A stretch of DNA of 64,000 nt from Aliarcobacter vitoriensis (lineage in GTDB: Bacteria; Campylobacterota; Campylobacteria; Campylobacterales; Arcobacteraceae): the NCBI RefSeq assembly GCF_003316695.1, contig NZ_PDKB01000009.1:41235-105234 (forward strand), given 5' to 3'. Below the pieces are notes generated by a model. That model saw nothing but the letters and a program-made list of their open reading frames with translations. It was not told the origin of the DNA and ran no database searches. Shown here in pieces: positions 52,068 to 60,907 of the stretch; the stretch's first letter is position 1; the number at the start of each line of letters is the position of its first letter. The position numbers and the translations under genes were made by a program.

Positions 52068-53009
52068 TTATTGAATATTGAGTAATTTTTTGAGATTATA
52101 TCTTTTTTTATATTTATATGTATAAAAAATTATCTCATCAAATCTATTTTTTGATAGATTTAAAAAATCATTTAATGCAATTTTCAAATCATCTTCATTT
52201 ACACTTTCAAATCTTAAAATATCATCTTTATAAATATATTTTCCTTTGAAATAATGACTATTTAATACTTTATATCTATTTTCATCTATTTTCTCAAAGT
52301 TAATACTAAAATCTTCTTGATCAACTGCTTCAAATAAATTTATAGCTTTTTTATCTCTAAATTGCACAGCTTGAGAGTAAAGTGGAAGAGCAATTTTTAA
52401 TTTAAGTGGATAAATATCAAAATTGTAGTGATATTTTTTTGCTATGTCATTATCTAAAACATAGTTTTTTGTTTCAAAATCACCCAAATCAGACATATTA
52501 TAGTACATCAAAACCCCATAATCAACGGGAGGAACTCCAGTTTTTGAAAAATACTTGATTTGATGAAGTCTTATTGTTGCACTTATCGTTTTATTTAAAT
52601 TACTTTTTAAATCTTCTAAGAATAAAAAGAAATTACTTCTTGAACTATCACTCCAATCACAATCAATTTGTATCTCATCAAAACTAAAATCAAAAGTTTT
52701 TAGAATTTCTAAAATATCTTTGCTTAAATCTTTGTAATCAACTTTTTGCAAAGTTTTATTTGTGATAAATATTACTGGTATAAACTCTTTTGGTGGATTT
52801 TCTATAAAATTTGTTTTTACAATCTCTAGTTTTGTTGAGTATTTTATATCTAAAATTTTTATATACATTTTTTCATGTTCTATTTTTTCTTTATAACTAT
52901 TTTCCCAAGAGTAAAAACTCATAGTTTTATTTGTATTTTCTTTTGATTTTTCAAAAAAAATAAAAAAAGCTATAAAAAAAACAAAGCTTACTAAAATATA
53001 TTTTTTCAT
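52068..53009 (-). CDS. Membrane-anchored TIM-barrel-like (glycoside-hydrolase-like) protein
   Basis: A 313-residue protein with an uncleaved N-terminal anchor or signal (about 4-20, YILVSFVFFIAFFIFFE). The body has alternating strands and helices; the conserved core appears to be FDEIQIDCDWSDSSRSNFFLF near 112-132, SATIRLHQIKY near 144-154, and TGVPPVDYGVLMYYNMSDLG near 158-177. D-x-D-W plus T-x-R-L-H-Q at successive strand ends is what a TIM-barrel hydrolase active site looks like. No enzyme family is certain. Its ATG overlaps the helicase stop by one base (TGATG). Confidence 0.6.
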   Translation of the reverse strand: MKKYILVSFVFFIAFFIFFEKSKENTNKTMSFYSWENSYKEKIEHEKMYIKILDIKYSTKLEIVKTNFIENPPKEFIPVIFITNKTLQKVDYKDLSKDILEILKTFDFSFDEIQIDCDWSDSSRSNFFLFLEDLKSNLNKTISATIRLHQIKYFSKTGVPPVDYGVLMYYNMSDLGDFETKNYVLDNDIAKKYHYNFDIYPLKLKIALPLYSQAVQFRDKKAINLFEAVDQEDFSINFEKIDENRYKVLNSHYFKGKYIYKDDILRFESVNEDDLKIALNDFLNLSKNRFDEIIFYTYKYKKRYNLKKLLNIQ

Positions 53010-54520
53010 CAGTTCTCACTTTCACTGTAATTGTAATTTATGTTTAAATCAGCCAATTCTATGGCATTTTTTACTCTTGTTGCTGCAACATAATAGATAT
53101 TTAACTCTTCATTTATTCTTTGGAAACTTAAAGGATTTTTTTTGTTTAGAATATCTTTTTTTGTTATAAAATCATCTACCATCAAAACTTGTTCGTACTC
53201 CAAACCTTTTGCTTTATGTGTTGTTGTAAATATAATATCAGCTTCTTCTTTATTGGTAACTAACAATGCTTTTATCTTTTTATTTATTTCAAAAATATTA
53301 TCTCCATAAGTATTTATAAACTTGATAATATTTAGATAATCTTGATTTTTTGTATCTTTGGCAAAACTCTCAAGTTCATTGATTGTTTCAAAATCTTTTA
53401 TCTCATCTATTGTGATTTTATCGTTTTTTCTTTGTTTTAAATAAAAAATAGAATAAACAGTTTGATTCATAAAAGAGTATGAGTTATAACCACCCTCAAA
53501 ATATATCTTTTTTTTACTATGAATATGTTTTACAAGTTCTTGAATAAGTCCAAAAGTTGTTCTTGCTATTACACAAAAAGGTTTGGAAATATCTATAAAC
53601 TCTTTGCCTATTTTTGTTGAACTATCTAATCCATTTAGATTCAATTTTTTTGTTTCATTTATGGAATAAAGATGATTTAATAGATTTTGTAAAGCTTTTG
53701 CATAAGAGTTTGAGAATCTAAAACTTTTTGTTAGATAAAAACTTGGTAAATCTATTTTATTTAAAGCATTCGTTGCATATCTAAAGCTATAAATTTGTTG
53801 AAAACTATCTCCTACATAAACTCTTCTACAATTTTGGTTTTCAACTATTGCTATCATAACATCGCTTATGTCTTGTGCTTCATCGATTAATATCAAATCA
53901 TAAGGCAAATTTGTAGATGCTTTTTTGTTTAAATAAAACATTTTTAAATAAAAGTCGTGAATTGCGTCAATTTGTCTATTTTTCATAGCACTCAAAACTA
54001 TTTTTATATGGTTTAATATTTTTTTTTCATTTTTATTTAATATTTCTAAGATTTTTGCACTTAAATCAGATTGTTTTTTATAGTTTTCCAAAAGTTTTAT
54101 ATCTATTTGAATAAGTGCACAATTACAATAAAAATTTACTAAATCTTTTAATAAACTTAAATATTCCATAGATGGATAGTAGCTTTTTTGATTTGTTTCT
54201 AATTCATATTTTATAACTAGTTTTTCTAAAATATAAGTTTTTAAATCACTTGTTAAATTGTAGTTGTACGCACCTATTTTATTGTAGGCTAATGAATGAA
54301 TAGTGCTAACACTCAAATTTGGAAGTTGAAAATCTTTTAGTTTATCTTGAAGTGAAACTTGCAAAGATTTATTGTATGCAAGATATAAAATTTTTAAATT
54401 TGGATTTTTTTTTGCATAAAGAAGTAGGGTTGTGGTTTTCCCACTTCCCGCAACAGCATTTATCTTAAAAGATAGTTCTTTACTATTTATGATTAATTCT
54501 TGTTCTTTTGTTAAATTCAT
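53009..54520 (-). CDS. UvrD/Rep-like superfamily 1 helicase
   Basis: A 503-residue SF1A helicase, shorter than UvrD (about 720). Motifs: Q motif LTKEQELII, I NAVAGSGKTTTL (22-33), Ia AYNKSLQVSL, Ib STIHSLAYN, II LIDEAQDISD, III GDSFQQIYSFR, V TTHKAKGLEYEQV, VI YYVAATRVKNAI. The short accessory domains resemble FBH1-like helicases. It begins a four-gene operon with two exported proteins, an odd setting for a DNA helicase. Start at ATG 54518-54520. Confidence 0.88.
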   Translation of the reverse strand: MNLTKEQELIINSKELSFKINAVAGSGKTTTLLLYAKKNPNLKILYLAYNKSLQVSLQDKLKDFQLPNLSVSTIHSLAYNKIGAYNYNLTSDLKTYILEKLVIKYELETNQKSYYPSMEYLSLLKDLVNFYCNCALIQIDIKLLENYKKQSDLSAKILEILNKNEKKILNHIKIVLSAMKNRQIDAIHDFYLKMFYLNKKASTNLPYDLILIDEAQDISDVMIAIVENQNCRRVYVGDSFQQIYSFRYATNALNKIDLPSFYLTKSFRFSNSYAKALQNLLNHLYSINETKKLNLNGLDSSTKIGKEFIDISKPFCVIARTTFGLIQELVKHIHSKKKIYFEGGYNSYSFMNQTVYSIFYLKQRKNDKITIDEIKDFETINELESFAKDTKNQDYLNIIKFINTYGDNIFEINKKIKALLVTNKEEADIIFTTTHKAKGLEYEQVLMVDDFITKKDILNKKNPLSFQRINEELNIYYVAATRVKNAIELADLNINYNYSESEN

Positions 54521-54565
54521 ATTTTATGCAAAAATTCTTATATCTTTTAATATTTTATTTAAATT

Positions 54566-54603
54566 TTTAAATATCATAAATTGGACCTTTTAAATATCAT
54601 AAA
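54566..54603. repeat. Two 15-bp direct repeats upstream of the helicase operon
   Basis: TTTAAATATCATAAA occurs exactly at 54566-54580 and 54589-54603, start-to-start distance 23 bp (about two helical turns), inside the 150-bp gap 54521-54670 before the helicase start. Same-face repeats suit a regulator binding site. Confidence 0.6.
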
Positions 54604-54670
54604 GATATCTATTATACTATATTATTCTTTATGCAAAATAGAGATATATAATATAAATATTTAATAATAA

Positions 54671-55090
54671 CTATTTCCACAACATATAAAATTGTTCTTC
54701 TTTTGTATTTTCATCAATACTTATAGAATCTATTATAAAACTTTCTTTTTGATAGAATTTTATTGCAGACATATTTTTTGTATAAACATTTATAGATAAT
54801 TCTTTTTTAAGTTCTTTTATATGGTTCAGTAATTTTCTACCAATTCCTTTGGATTGAAAAGAAGAAGATACAAAAATGCCAGCAATATAATTTTCAATAG
54901 TACCTACAAAACCAACTATTTTATTATTTTTTTCATAAACATATATATCAGCTTGTGGTAGAACTTTTTTAACATTATCATATTGGCTTTTCCAATAATT
55001 TATTGGTATAAAATTATGAGTTTGTATATTTACCTCAAGCCAAATTTTCATAATTTGTTCAATATCATTCTTATTTGATTTTCTTATCAT
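54671..55090 (-). CDS. GNAT-family N-acetyltransferase
   Basis: A 139-residue acetyltransferase with the acetyl-CoA site FVSSSFQSKGIGRKLLNHIKE (QxxGxG/A type) and N-terminal RKSNKNDIEQIMKIWLEVN. Resembles YjaB-like proteins (IAGIFVSSSFQSKGIG, VYTKNMSAIKFYQKESF). It overlaps the PatB-type gene by 4 bp (ATGA), so it is translated with it. Substrate unknown. Confidence 0.85.
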   Translation of the reverse strand: MIRKSNKNDIEQIMKIWLEVNIQTHNFIPINYWKSQYDNVKKVLPQADIYVYEKNNKIVGFVGTIENYIAGIFVSSSFQSKGIGRKLLNHIKELKKELSINVYTKNMSAIKFYQKESFIIDSISIDENTKEEQFYMLWK

Positions 55091-56259
55091 ATATTATCTT
55101 TTATCGAATTTACAGTAATTTTTAATTTACTTAAAGCTTCTTTTAAAACTTCAAGAGGACAAGCTATATTTACTCTTATAAAATTATCTCCATTTTCCCC
55201 AAAAGTAGCACCAGAAATAACTCTTACTTTACCTATATCTTCAAGTTTTTTTGTAAATTCCACAGATTTAATATTTAATTTACTTATATCAATCCACAAA
55301 AGGTATGTAGCTTGGGCTTCTACAACTTTTAAATCTGGAATATTTTTTTCAATAAACTCAAGCAAAAAATCCTTATTTTTTTCAAGATATATTAAAAGTT
55401 CATCTAGCCAATCTTCACAAAATTCATAAGCACTTAAAGTTGATTCAATCCCAAATATATTTAGGCTTGAAATCTCATTTTTATTTAAAGTTTTACTTAA
55501 TTTTACTCTTAAATCTTTGTTCTCTACAATAATATTTGAAGCTTTAAGTCCCGCAAGATTAAAAGTTTTTGTGGCACTTGTACAAGTAATAGAAGTTTTT
55601 AAAAACTCTTCACAAATAGAAGCATAAGGAGTGAATTTATAATCTTTAAATACTAAATCTCTATGAATTTCATCACTTATTACCAAAACATTGTGTTTTA
55701 CACAAAGTTCACCCATCTTTTGTAACTCTTCTTTTGTCCAAACTCTACTTGCTGGATTGTGTGGGTTGCACAAAATAAAAAGTTTTACCTTTTCATCTTT
55801 GACTTTGTTTTCAAAATCTTCAAAATCTATTTTATAAGAGTTGTTTTCATAGATTAAATTATTTGTTACAACTTCACAATCATTATTTTTTATAGAGATA
55901 TTAAAGTAGTGATAAACAGGAGATTGGATTAAAACTTTGTCTCCTTTCTCGCAAAAAGTTTGAATGATAGAACTCAAACTTGGTATTACTCCAGTTGTTG
56001 GTAAAATATACTCTTTTTTTATATCAAAATTGTATCTTTTTTTCCACCAATTTATTTCAGCTTTGTAGTAATCATCTGGAATCATTGTATATCCAAAAAT
56101 TCCGTGATTTGCTTTTTTTATGATATTTTCAATGATTTTAGGAGCAACTTCAAAATCCATATCTGCAACCCACATAGGTATAACGCCATCTTTTGTAGTA
56201 TCCCATTTATAACAGTTTGTATTTTTTCTTTCACATATTTTATCAAAATTGTATTTCAT
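55087..56259 (-). CDS. PatB/MalY-type PLP-dependent C-S lyase
   Basis: A 390-residue fold-type I PLP enzyme. It starts with NFDKICERKNTNCYKWDTTK, then IPMWVADMDFEVAPKI, the PatB/MalY signature. CNPHNPASRVW, ISDEIHRDLVF, and the lysine in SATKTFNLAGLKASN (Schiff base) are conserved. Members are cystathionine beta-lyases or cysteine desulfhydrases. First gene of a two-gene operon with the GNAT protein. Confidence 0.9.
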   Translation of the reverse strand: MKYNFDKICERKNTNCYKWDTTKDGVIPMWVADMDFEVAPKIIENIIKKANHGIFGYTMIPDDYYKAEINWWKKRYNFDIKKEYILPTTGVIPSLSSIIQTFCEKGDKVLIQSPVYHYFNISIKNNDCEVVTNNLIYENNSYKIDFEDFENKVKDEKVKLFILCNPHNPASRVWTKEELQKMGELCVKHNVLVISDEIHRDLVFKDYKFTPYASICEEFLKTSITCTSATKTFNLAGLKASNIIVENKDLRVKLSKTLNKNEISSLNIFGIESTLSAYEFCEDWLDELLIYLEKNKDFLLEFIEKNIPDLKVVEAQATYLLWIDISKLNIKSVEFTKKLEDIGKVRVISGATFGENGDNFIRVNIACPLEVLKEALSKLKITVNSIKDNI

Positions 56260-56371
56260 AATATTTTCCTTTTTATAAAGTTTTTATTATACAAAATTAT
56301 ATTTTATATAAGCTTCTTTGAATTTGCTATATAAAGAATAAAGTAGATAAAATTTTAAAAAAGGAGTAAAG

Positions 56372-57499
56372 ATGGAAAGTTTCAGTTTTTATAATCCAAC
56401 AAAAATAGAGTTTGGGAAAAATAAAGAGAAAAATATTGGAAAATATATAGGTCAAAATGGAATAAAAAAAGTTTTATTGGTTTATGGAAGCCAAAGAATA
56501 AAAGAAGATGGACTTTTTGATAGTGTAACACATAGTTTAAAAGAGAACAATATTGAGTTTGTAGAGTTTGGTGGAGTTATCAGTAATCCTATTTTATCAA
56601 CAGTACATAATGCCATAAAAGTTGCAAAAGAACAAAATGTTCAAGGGATTTTAAGTATTGGAGGAGGTTCTGTATTGGATAGCTCAAAAGCAATAGCTGT
56701 TGGAACTTTATATGATGGTGATGTTTGGGACTTTTTTGGAAGAAAAAAAGATATAGAAAAAGCCTTGCCAATTTTTGATATTATAACTCTTGCTGCAACT
56801 GGAAGTGAGATGAATGGTTATGCCGTTATTACAAATGAAAAAAATAAGAGAAAAGATTCTATTTGGTCACCATGTATTTATCCAAAAGTTTCTGTTATAA
56901 ATCCTGAACTTCAAAAAAGTGTTTCAAAAGATTATTTAGTTTATTCAGCAACAGATATCATAGCTCACTGTATAGAAGGTTATTTTACAGCAAAAAAACA
57001 TCCAACATATATGAGTAGAGTTGTAGAATCTATCATAAAAACAGTTATTGAAACAACAGAGATTTTAATAAAAAATCCAGATGATTATGAAGCAAGAGGA
57101 GATTTCGCTTGGGCTGCTACAAATGCCTTAAATGGTACAACTACAGTAGGAATTTCTAATTATTCTTTTCCAAATCACTTGATAGAACACTCACTTTCTG
57201 CACTTTATAATGTCCCACATGGAGCAGGTCTTAGTGTTGTGATACCTGCTTGGGCAAAGTGGTATTATAAAGAAAATGAAGCTCAATTTACTAGATTTGC
57301 AAAAGAAGTTTTTGGAAAAAATAGTGCAATAGAAGGAATAGAAGCTTTAGAAAATTGGTTTAATAAAATAGGAACTCCTACAAGATTAAATCAGTTTAAT
57401 TTAGATAAGAAAAATATTTCTGAAATTATTGAAAATCTATCTTTTCAAGAAGAGATTTCAAAAGATGATTTAGAAAAAATCTTAAATTTTGCTATTTAA
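56372..57499 (+). CDS. Iron-containing alcohol dehydrogenase (YqhD/BdhA-like)
   Basis: A 375-residue NAD(P)-dependent dehydrogenase. Visible features: SIGGGSVLDSSKAIA (cofactor phosphate loop), TLAATGSEMNGYAV, and the metal ligands in ATDIIAHCIEGYF (D and H), then FPNHLIEHSLSALYNVPHGAGLSVV (two His). The pattern fits NADPH-dependent aldehyde reductases of the YqhD/BdhA group, reducing short-chain aldehydes. Single gene with AAGGAG before ATG; ends in a strong terminator. Confidence 0.93.
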   Translation: MESFSFYNPTKIEFGKNKEKNIGKYIGQNGIKKVLLVYGSQRIKEDGLFDSVTHSLKENNIEFVEFGGVISNPILSTVHNAIKVAKEQNVQGILSIGGGSVLDSSKAIAVGTLYDGDVWDFFGRKKDIEKALPIFDIITLAATGSEMNGYAVITNEKNKRKDSIWSPCIYPKVSVINPELQKSVSKDYLVYSATDIIAHCIEGYFTAKKHPTYMSRVVESIIKTVIETTEILIKNPDDYEARGDFAWAATNALNGTTTVGISNYSFPNHLIEHSLSALYNVPHGAGLSVVIPAWAKWYYKENEAQFTRFAKEVFGKNSAIEGIEALENWFNKIGTPTRLNQFNLDKKNISEIIENLSFQEEISKDDLEKILNFAI

Positions 57500-57521
57500 A
57501 ATTAGGGGAAACCCTAATTTT
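57498..57521. terminator. Bidirectional terminator between the dehydrogenase and chemoreceptor genes
   Basis: Ten-bp stem AAAATTAGGG / CCCTAATTTT with a GAAA tetraloop, overlapping the last codons of both convergent genes. Confidence 0.8.
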
Positions 57522-59772
57522 TATCTTTACCAATAAACTCTTTTTCATCTGTATTATTTACTACCATTTTAGCTATATCATCAGTAGATATGGCAACATC
57601 ATGTGTTTGAGAAGCAACTATTGCATTTTGTTGAGTTTGAGTATCTAGTTGATTTACTGCATTATTTATTTGTTCAATACCAAGAAGTTGCTCTCTTGAA
57701 GAGTTTTCAATATCGTATATTAATTTAGTAGAATTTGAGATATTTGTATTTAATTTTTTATATCCTTCAATCATATTAGAAGCTATATCTTTTCCTTGAT
57801 TAGCTTTTGAAGTTGCATTTTCAACAATATCTTTTATCTCACGAGCAGCTTGAGCACTTCTATTTGCAAGATTTCTTACTTCCCCAGCAACTACTGCAAA
57901 TCCTTTTCCTGCTTCACCTGCTGTTGCTGCTTCTACTGCTGCATTTAAAGATAAGATATTTGTTTGGAATGCTATATTATCTATTACAGCAATAGCTTCA
58001 TTTATTAAATTTACTTGATTATTTATATCTTCCATGGCATTCATTGTTTGGTTTGCTAGATTCTCACCTTGATTTGCTGAAGTAGATAATTCTTTCGATA
58101 ATTGAGTCATTTTTTGAACATTTTGAGTGTTATTTCTAATATTTGATGTAATTTGTTCTAAAGATGCCGCTGTTTGTTCTAAAGATGCTGCTGCTTCATT
58201 TGAACTAATATTTAATTTATTAACATTTGAAAGAAGTATATTCGAACTCTTACCAAGTTGTAATCCCATAGATTTATTTTCAACTAACATTTCAGTTATA
58301 GAATCTCCCAAAGTATTTACACCATTTGAAAGTTTTAACAAATGTTCCTTTAAATTTTTTGTTGATATTTTATTTAAGTAGTTGTAATGAGCATATTCTT
58401 CTAAAATATGTAAAACATTGTCTATATTTGTTTCAAGATTATTTGCCATATTATTAAGTACATTTTTTAGTTGCATTAAAGCTGGATTTGAAACTTCTAT
58501 ATTTAATCTTTGGCATAAATCACCTTGCTCAAATTCTCCTAAAACAGCTATTGTTTCATCTATTAATTTTCTATCTTCATCTATACTTTTTTCTATTTTT
58601 TCAATATTCTCATTTACCTGTTTTGCTATAACTCCAAATTCATCTTCTGAGTCAATGGCTATTTTTTCAACATGAGCTATTTCTCTATTTAGGTATTGAA
58701 AGAAAGATACTAATCCATCTTTTATTTTTTTGAGTGATCTTAAAGATATACTCATAGTTATAAATATTGACAATGATATTATAATAACTGTTATAACTGA
58801 TAAAGCTATAATTAAGAACATAATATTATTTGCATCTTCAAAAATTTCATCAGAATTAACACCACCTATTAAAAGCCAATTCCACTCCTCAAAATTTTCA
58901 AATACTACAAATTTTTCATGATTTTCCCAAATATATGTCAGGGTTCCATTTTTATTTTTTAATATCTCTTTTACTATAAAAATTCCATTTTTATCTTTTA
59001 GTTCTAAACCATTTTTGTTTTTCAATGTTGGATGAGCTATGAAATTACCATAATCTTTATCTTGTTCATTTGAGTTTATAATATAGTAATAACCAGTTTT
59101 TCCTATTTTTTTATCACTTATCGTTTGGTTTAACTCTTTTAAATTGTTTTCTATGTCAAACCCAATAAATGCTATTGCAATAATTTCACCATCTTGCTTT
59201 ATTGGAATATATTTTGTCATATAACTTTTTCCAAACAAAACAGCTTTTCCCAAATATGTTTCACCTTGTAGTACTTTTGTATATCCAGGGTGATTTACAT
59301 CTAATTTTGTACCAATAGCTCTATTTCCATCTTCCTTCTTTAAACTTGTTGAAATTCTGATGAAGTCATCATCTTTTCTTACAAAAATAGTAGCTACTGA
59401 GCCTTTTGTCATTTGTGTGAATTTATCAACAATATCAAAATTAAGATTTAGAGTTTTACCATCTATTGATAAAATAGGTGTTTGTAAATCTCCAATTTTA
59501 ATATTTTGAGTTTTATCTATTTTTATATCTGATAGCATATCTATAAATATGTCACCGATTGTATCTGCACCAGATTTAGCTACTTTGTTAAAAGTATTGA
59601 TATTTTCAACTAATAAATTAATTTCTTTGTGTACTGTATCTTCATTGTTTTTTTTCATTATTTCAAATGTGTTATTTACTACTAAAAAGGTTAATATACT
59701 CATCGAAATAAGAATAGATATAATTGATACAGAGATTACTTTTGCAATAACTGATTTTTTTATAAAATCCAT
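57514..59772 (-). CDS. Methyl-accepting chemotaxis protein with Cache sensor
   Basis: A 752-residue chemoreceptor: first membrane helix about 10-28, periplasmic double-Cache-type sensor (about 30-315; [25 protein letters not shown]), second helix about 322-346, a HAMP-like/linker region (about 395-490) and the signalling domain with the conserved hairpin [26 protein letters not shown]. No C-terminal NWETF pentapeptide. Ligand unknown. Single gene. Confidence 0.93.
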   Translation of the reverse strand: MDFIKKSVIAKVISVSIISILISMSILTFLVVNNTFEIMKKNNEDTVHKEINLLVENINTFNKVAKSGADTIGDIFIDMLSDIKIDKTQNIKIGDLQTPILSIDGKTLNLNFDIVDKFTQMTKGSVATIFVRKDDDFIRISTSLKKEDGNRAIGTKLDVNHPGYTKVLQGETYLGKAVLFGKSYMTKYIPIKQDGEIIAIAFIGFDIENNLKELNQTISDKKIGKTGYYYIINSNEQDKDYGNFIAHPTLKNKNGLELKDKNGIFIVKEILKNKNGTLTYIWENHEKFVVFENFEEWNWLLIGGVNSDEIFEDANNIMFLIIALSVITVIIISLSIFITMSISLRSLKKIKDGLVSFFQYLNREIAHVEKIAIDSEDEFGVIAKQVNENIEKIEKSIDEDRKLIDETIAVLGEFEQGDLCQRLNIEVSNPALMQLKNVLNNMANNLETNIDNVLHILEEYAHYNYLNKISTKNLKEHLLKLSNGVNTLGDSITEMLVENKSMGLQLGKSSNILLSNVNKLNISSNEAAASLEQTAASLEQITSNIRNNTQNVQKMTQLSKELSTSANQGENLANQTMNAMEDINNQVNLINEAIAVIDNIAFQTNILSLNAAVEAATAGEAGKGFAVVAGEVRNLANRSAQAAREIKDIVENATSKANQGKDIASNMIEGYKKLNTNISNSTKLIYDIENSSREQLLGIEQINNAVNQLDTQTQQNAIVASQTHDVAISTDDIAKMVVNNTDEKEFIGKDKN

Positions 59773-59881
59773 TTATAATCCTTATTATTATGTATGGTTA
59801 AATCTTTTTTACCATAATTATAATAAAACTTTATTTAAAGTAGAAATTTGATAGTAATAATATGCTTTAATAGAAAAGAGA

Positions 59882-60904
59882 TTAGATTATCTCTTTTTCT
59901 ATATTTGGATTGAGAGTTGTTGTTATTTCATAAGTGATTGTGTCGTGTACTTTTGCTAATTTTCTTACATCATCAAAAATACAAACTTCTTCATCATCTG
60001 TATCTAAAGATAGGTTATCCATAGAAACTCTTCCTAAAACTTTATATCCTTTTGGTGTTGTATAAAGTTTTCTTTCATTTAGTCTTAAAAATCCATCTCC
60101 ATAACCAACGTCATAAGTTGAAACTCTCATATCTTCACGTGCAGTAAAAGTTCCTGCATAACCTATACTTTGTCCTTTTTTTAAAATTCTAGTTGATAGT
60201 TTACTTGCCCAAAGTGACATCACTGGTTTTAATTTTGGAAATTCAAAAACTCCAGCATTATCTAAATATCCATATATTGCTGTACCAACTCTTGTAAAGT
60301 CTTCATCAAAATTTTCAGTTCTAAATAAAGCTGCTGAATTACAAGAATGAAAGGCTGGAATTGGTAATAAAAGTTTTTCACATATATTTTTTACACTATT
60401 TTTCACAAGAGAAAAATTTTCTTTTTGCCAGAAAAAATCTGCTGTTAATTCATCAGCTGCTTTATGGTGTGTAAATACTCCAGTAATATTTATATTTTTT
60501 TTAGAAAGCCCTAAAAAAGCCTTTTCTAATTCATCAATTGATATTCCATTTCTATGCATTCCTGTGTCTACTTTGATATGAATATTACTATTTTGTGGAA
60601 GTTTATCAATATCTTCAAGAGAGTTTAAAGCTATGTGAAAATTATGTGAATAAGTGTGAAAAGATTTTTCTGCCAATATTAAAATATAATCAAATAATTT
60701 TTCAATTTTTATAGCATCATCTATTGTTCTAACTACTGCTTTTTTTATTCCAAACTCTTTTGCTAAAGTTCCAATTTCTACTAATCCATGCCCATAAGCA
60801 TTATCTTTTAATACAACCGCAACTTTTTGCTTTGAAGCAGCTTTTTTTGAAATAACATCTAAGTTATAAAATAGATTGTTTTTATTTAATAATATTTTTG
60901 CCAA
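59882..60904 (-). CDS. alr: Alanine racemase
   Basis: A 340-residue PLP enzyme starting at TTG 60902-60904 behind [16 protein letters not shown] holds the Schiff-base lysine (about K32), and the C-terminal half has [30 protein letters not shown] with the catalytic tyrosine region, then [10 protein letters not shown]. It makes D-alanine for peptidoglycan. Shorter than the usual 360, but core motifs are present. Three bp after the uvrC stop, so co-transcribed with uvrC. Confidence 0.92.
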   Translation of the reverse strand: MAKILLNKNNLFYNLDVISKKAASKQKVAVVLKDNAYGHGLVEIGTLAKEFGIKKAVVRTIDDAIKIEKLFDYILILAEKSFHTYSHNFHIALNSLEDIDKLPQNSNIHIKVDTGMHRNGISIDELEKAFLGLSKKNINITGVFTHHKAADELTADFFWQKENFSLVKNSVKNICEKLLLPIPAFHSCNSAALFRTENFDEDFTRVGTAIYGYLDNAGVFEFPKLKPVMSLWASKLSTRILKKGQSIGYAGTFTAREDMRVSTYDVGYGDGFLRLNERKLYTTPKGYKVLGRVSMDNLSLDTDDEEVCIFDDVRKLAKVHDTITYEITTTLNPNIEKEII

Positions 60905-60907
60905 AAT

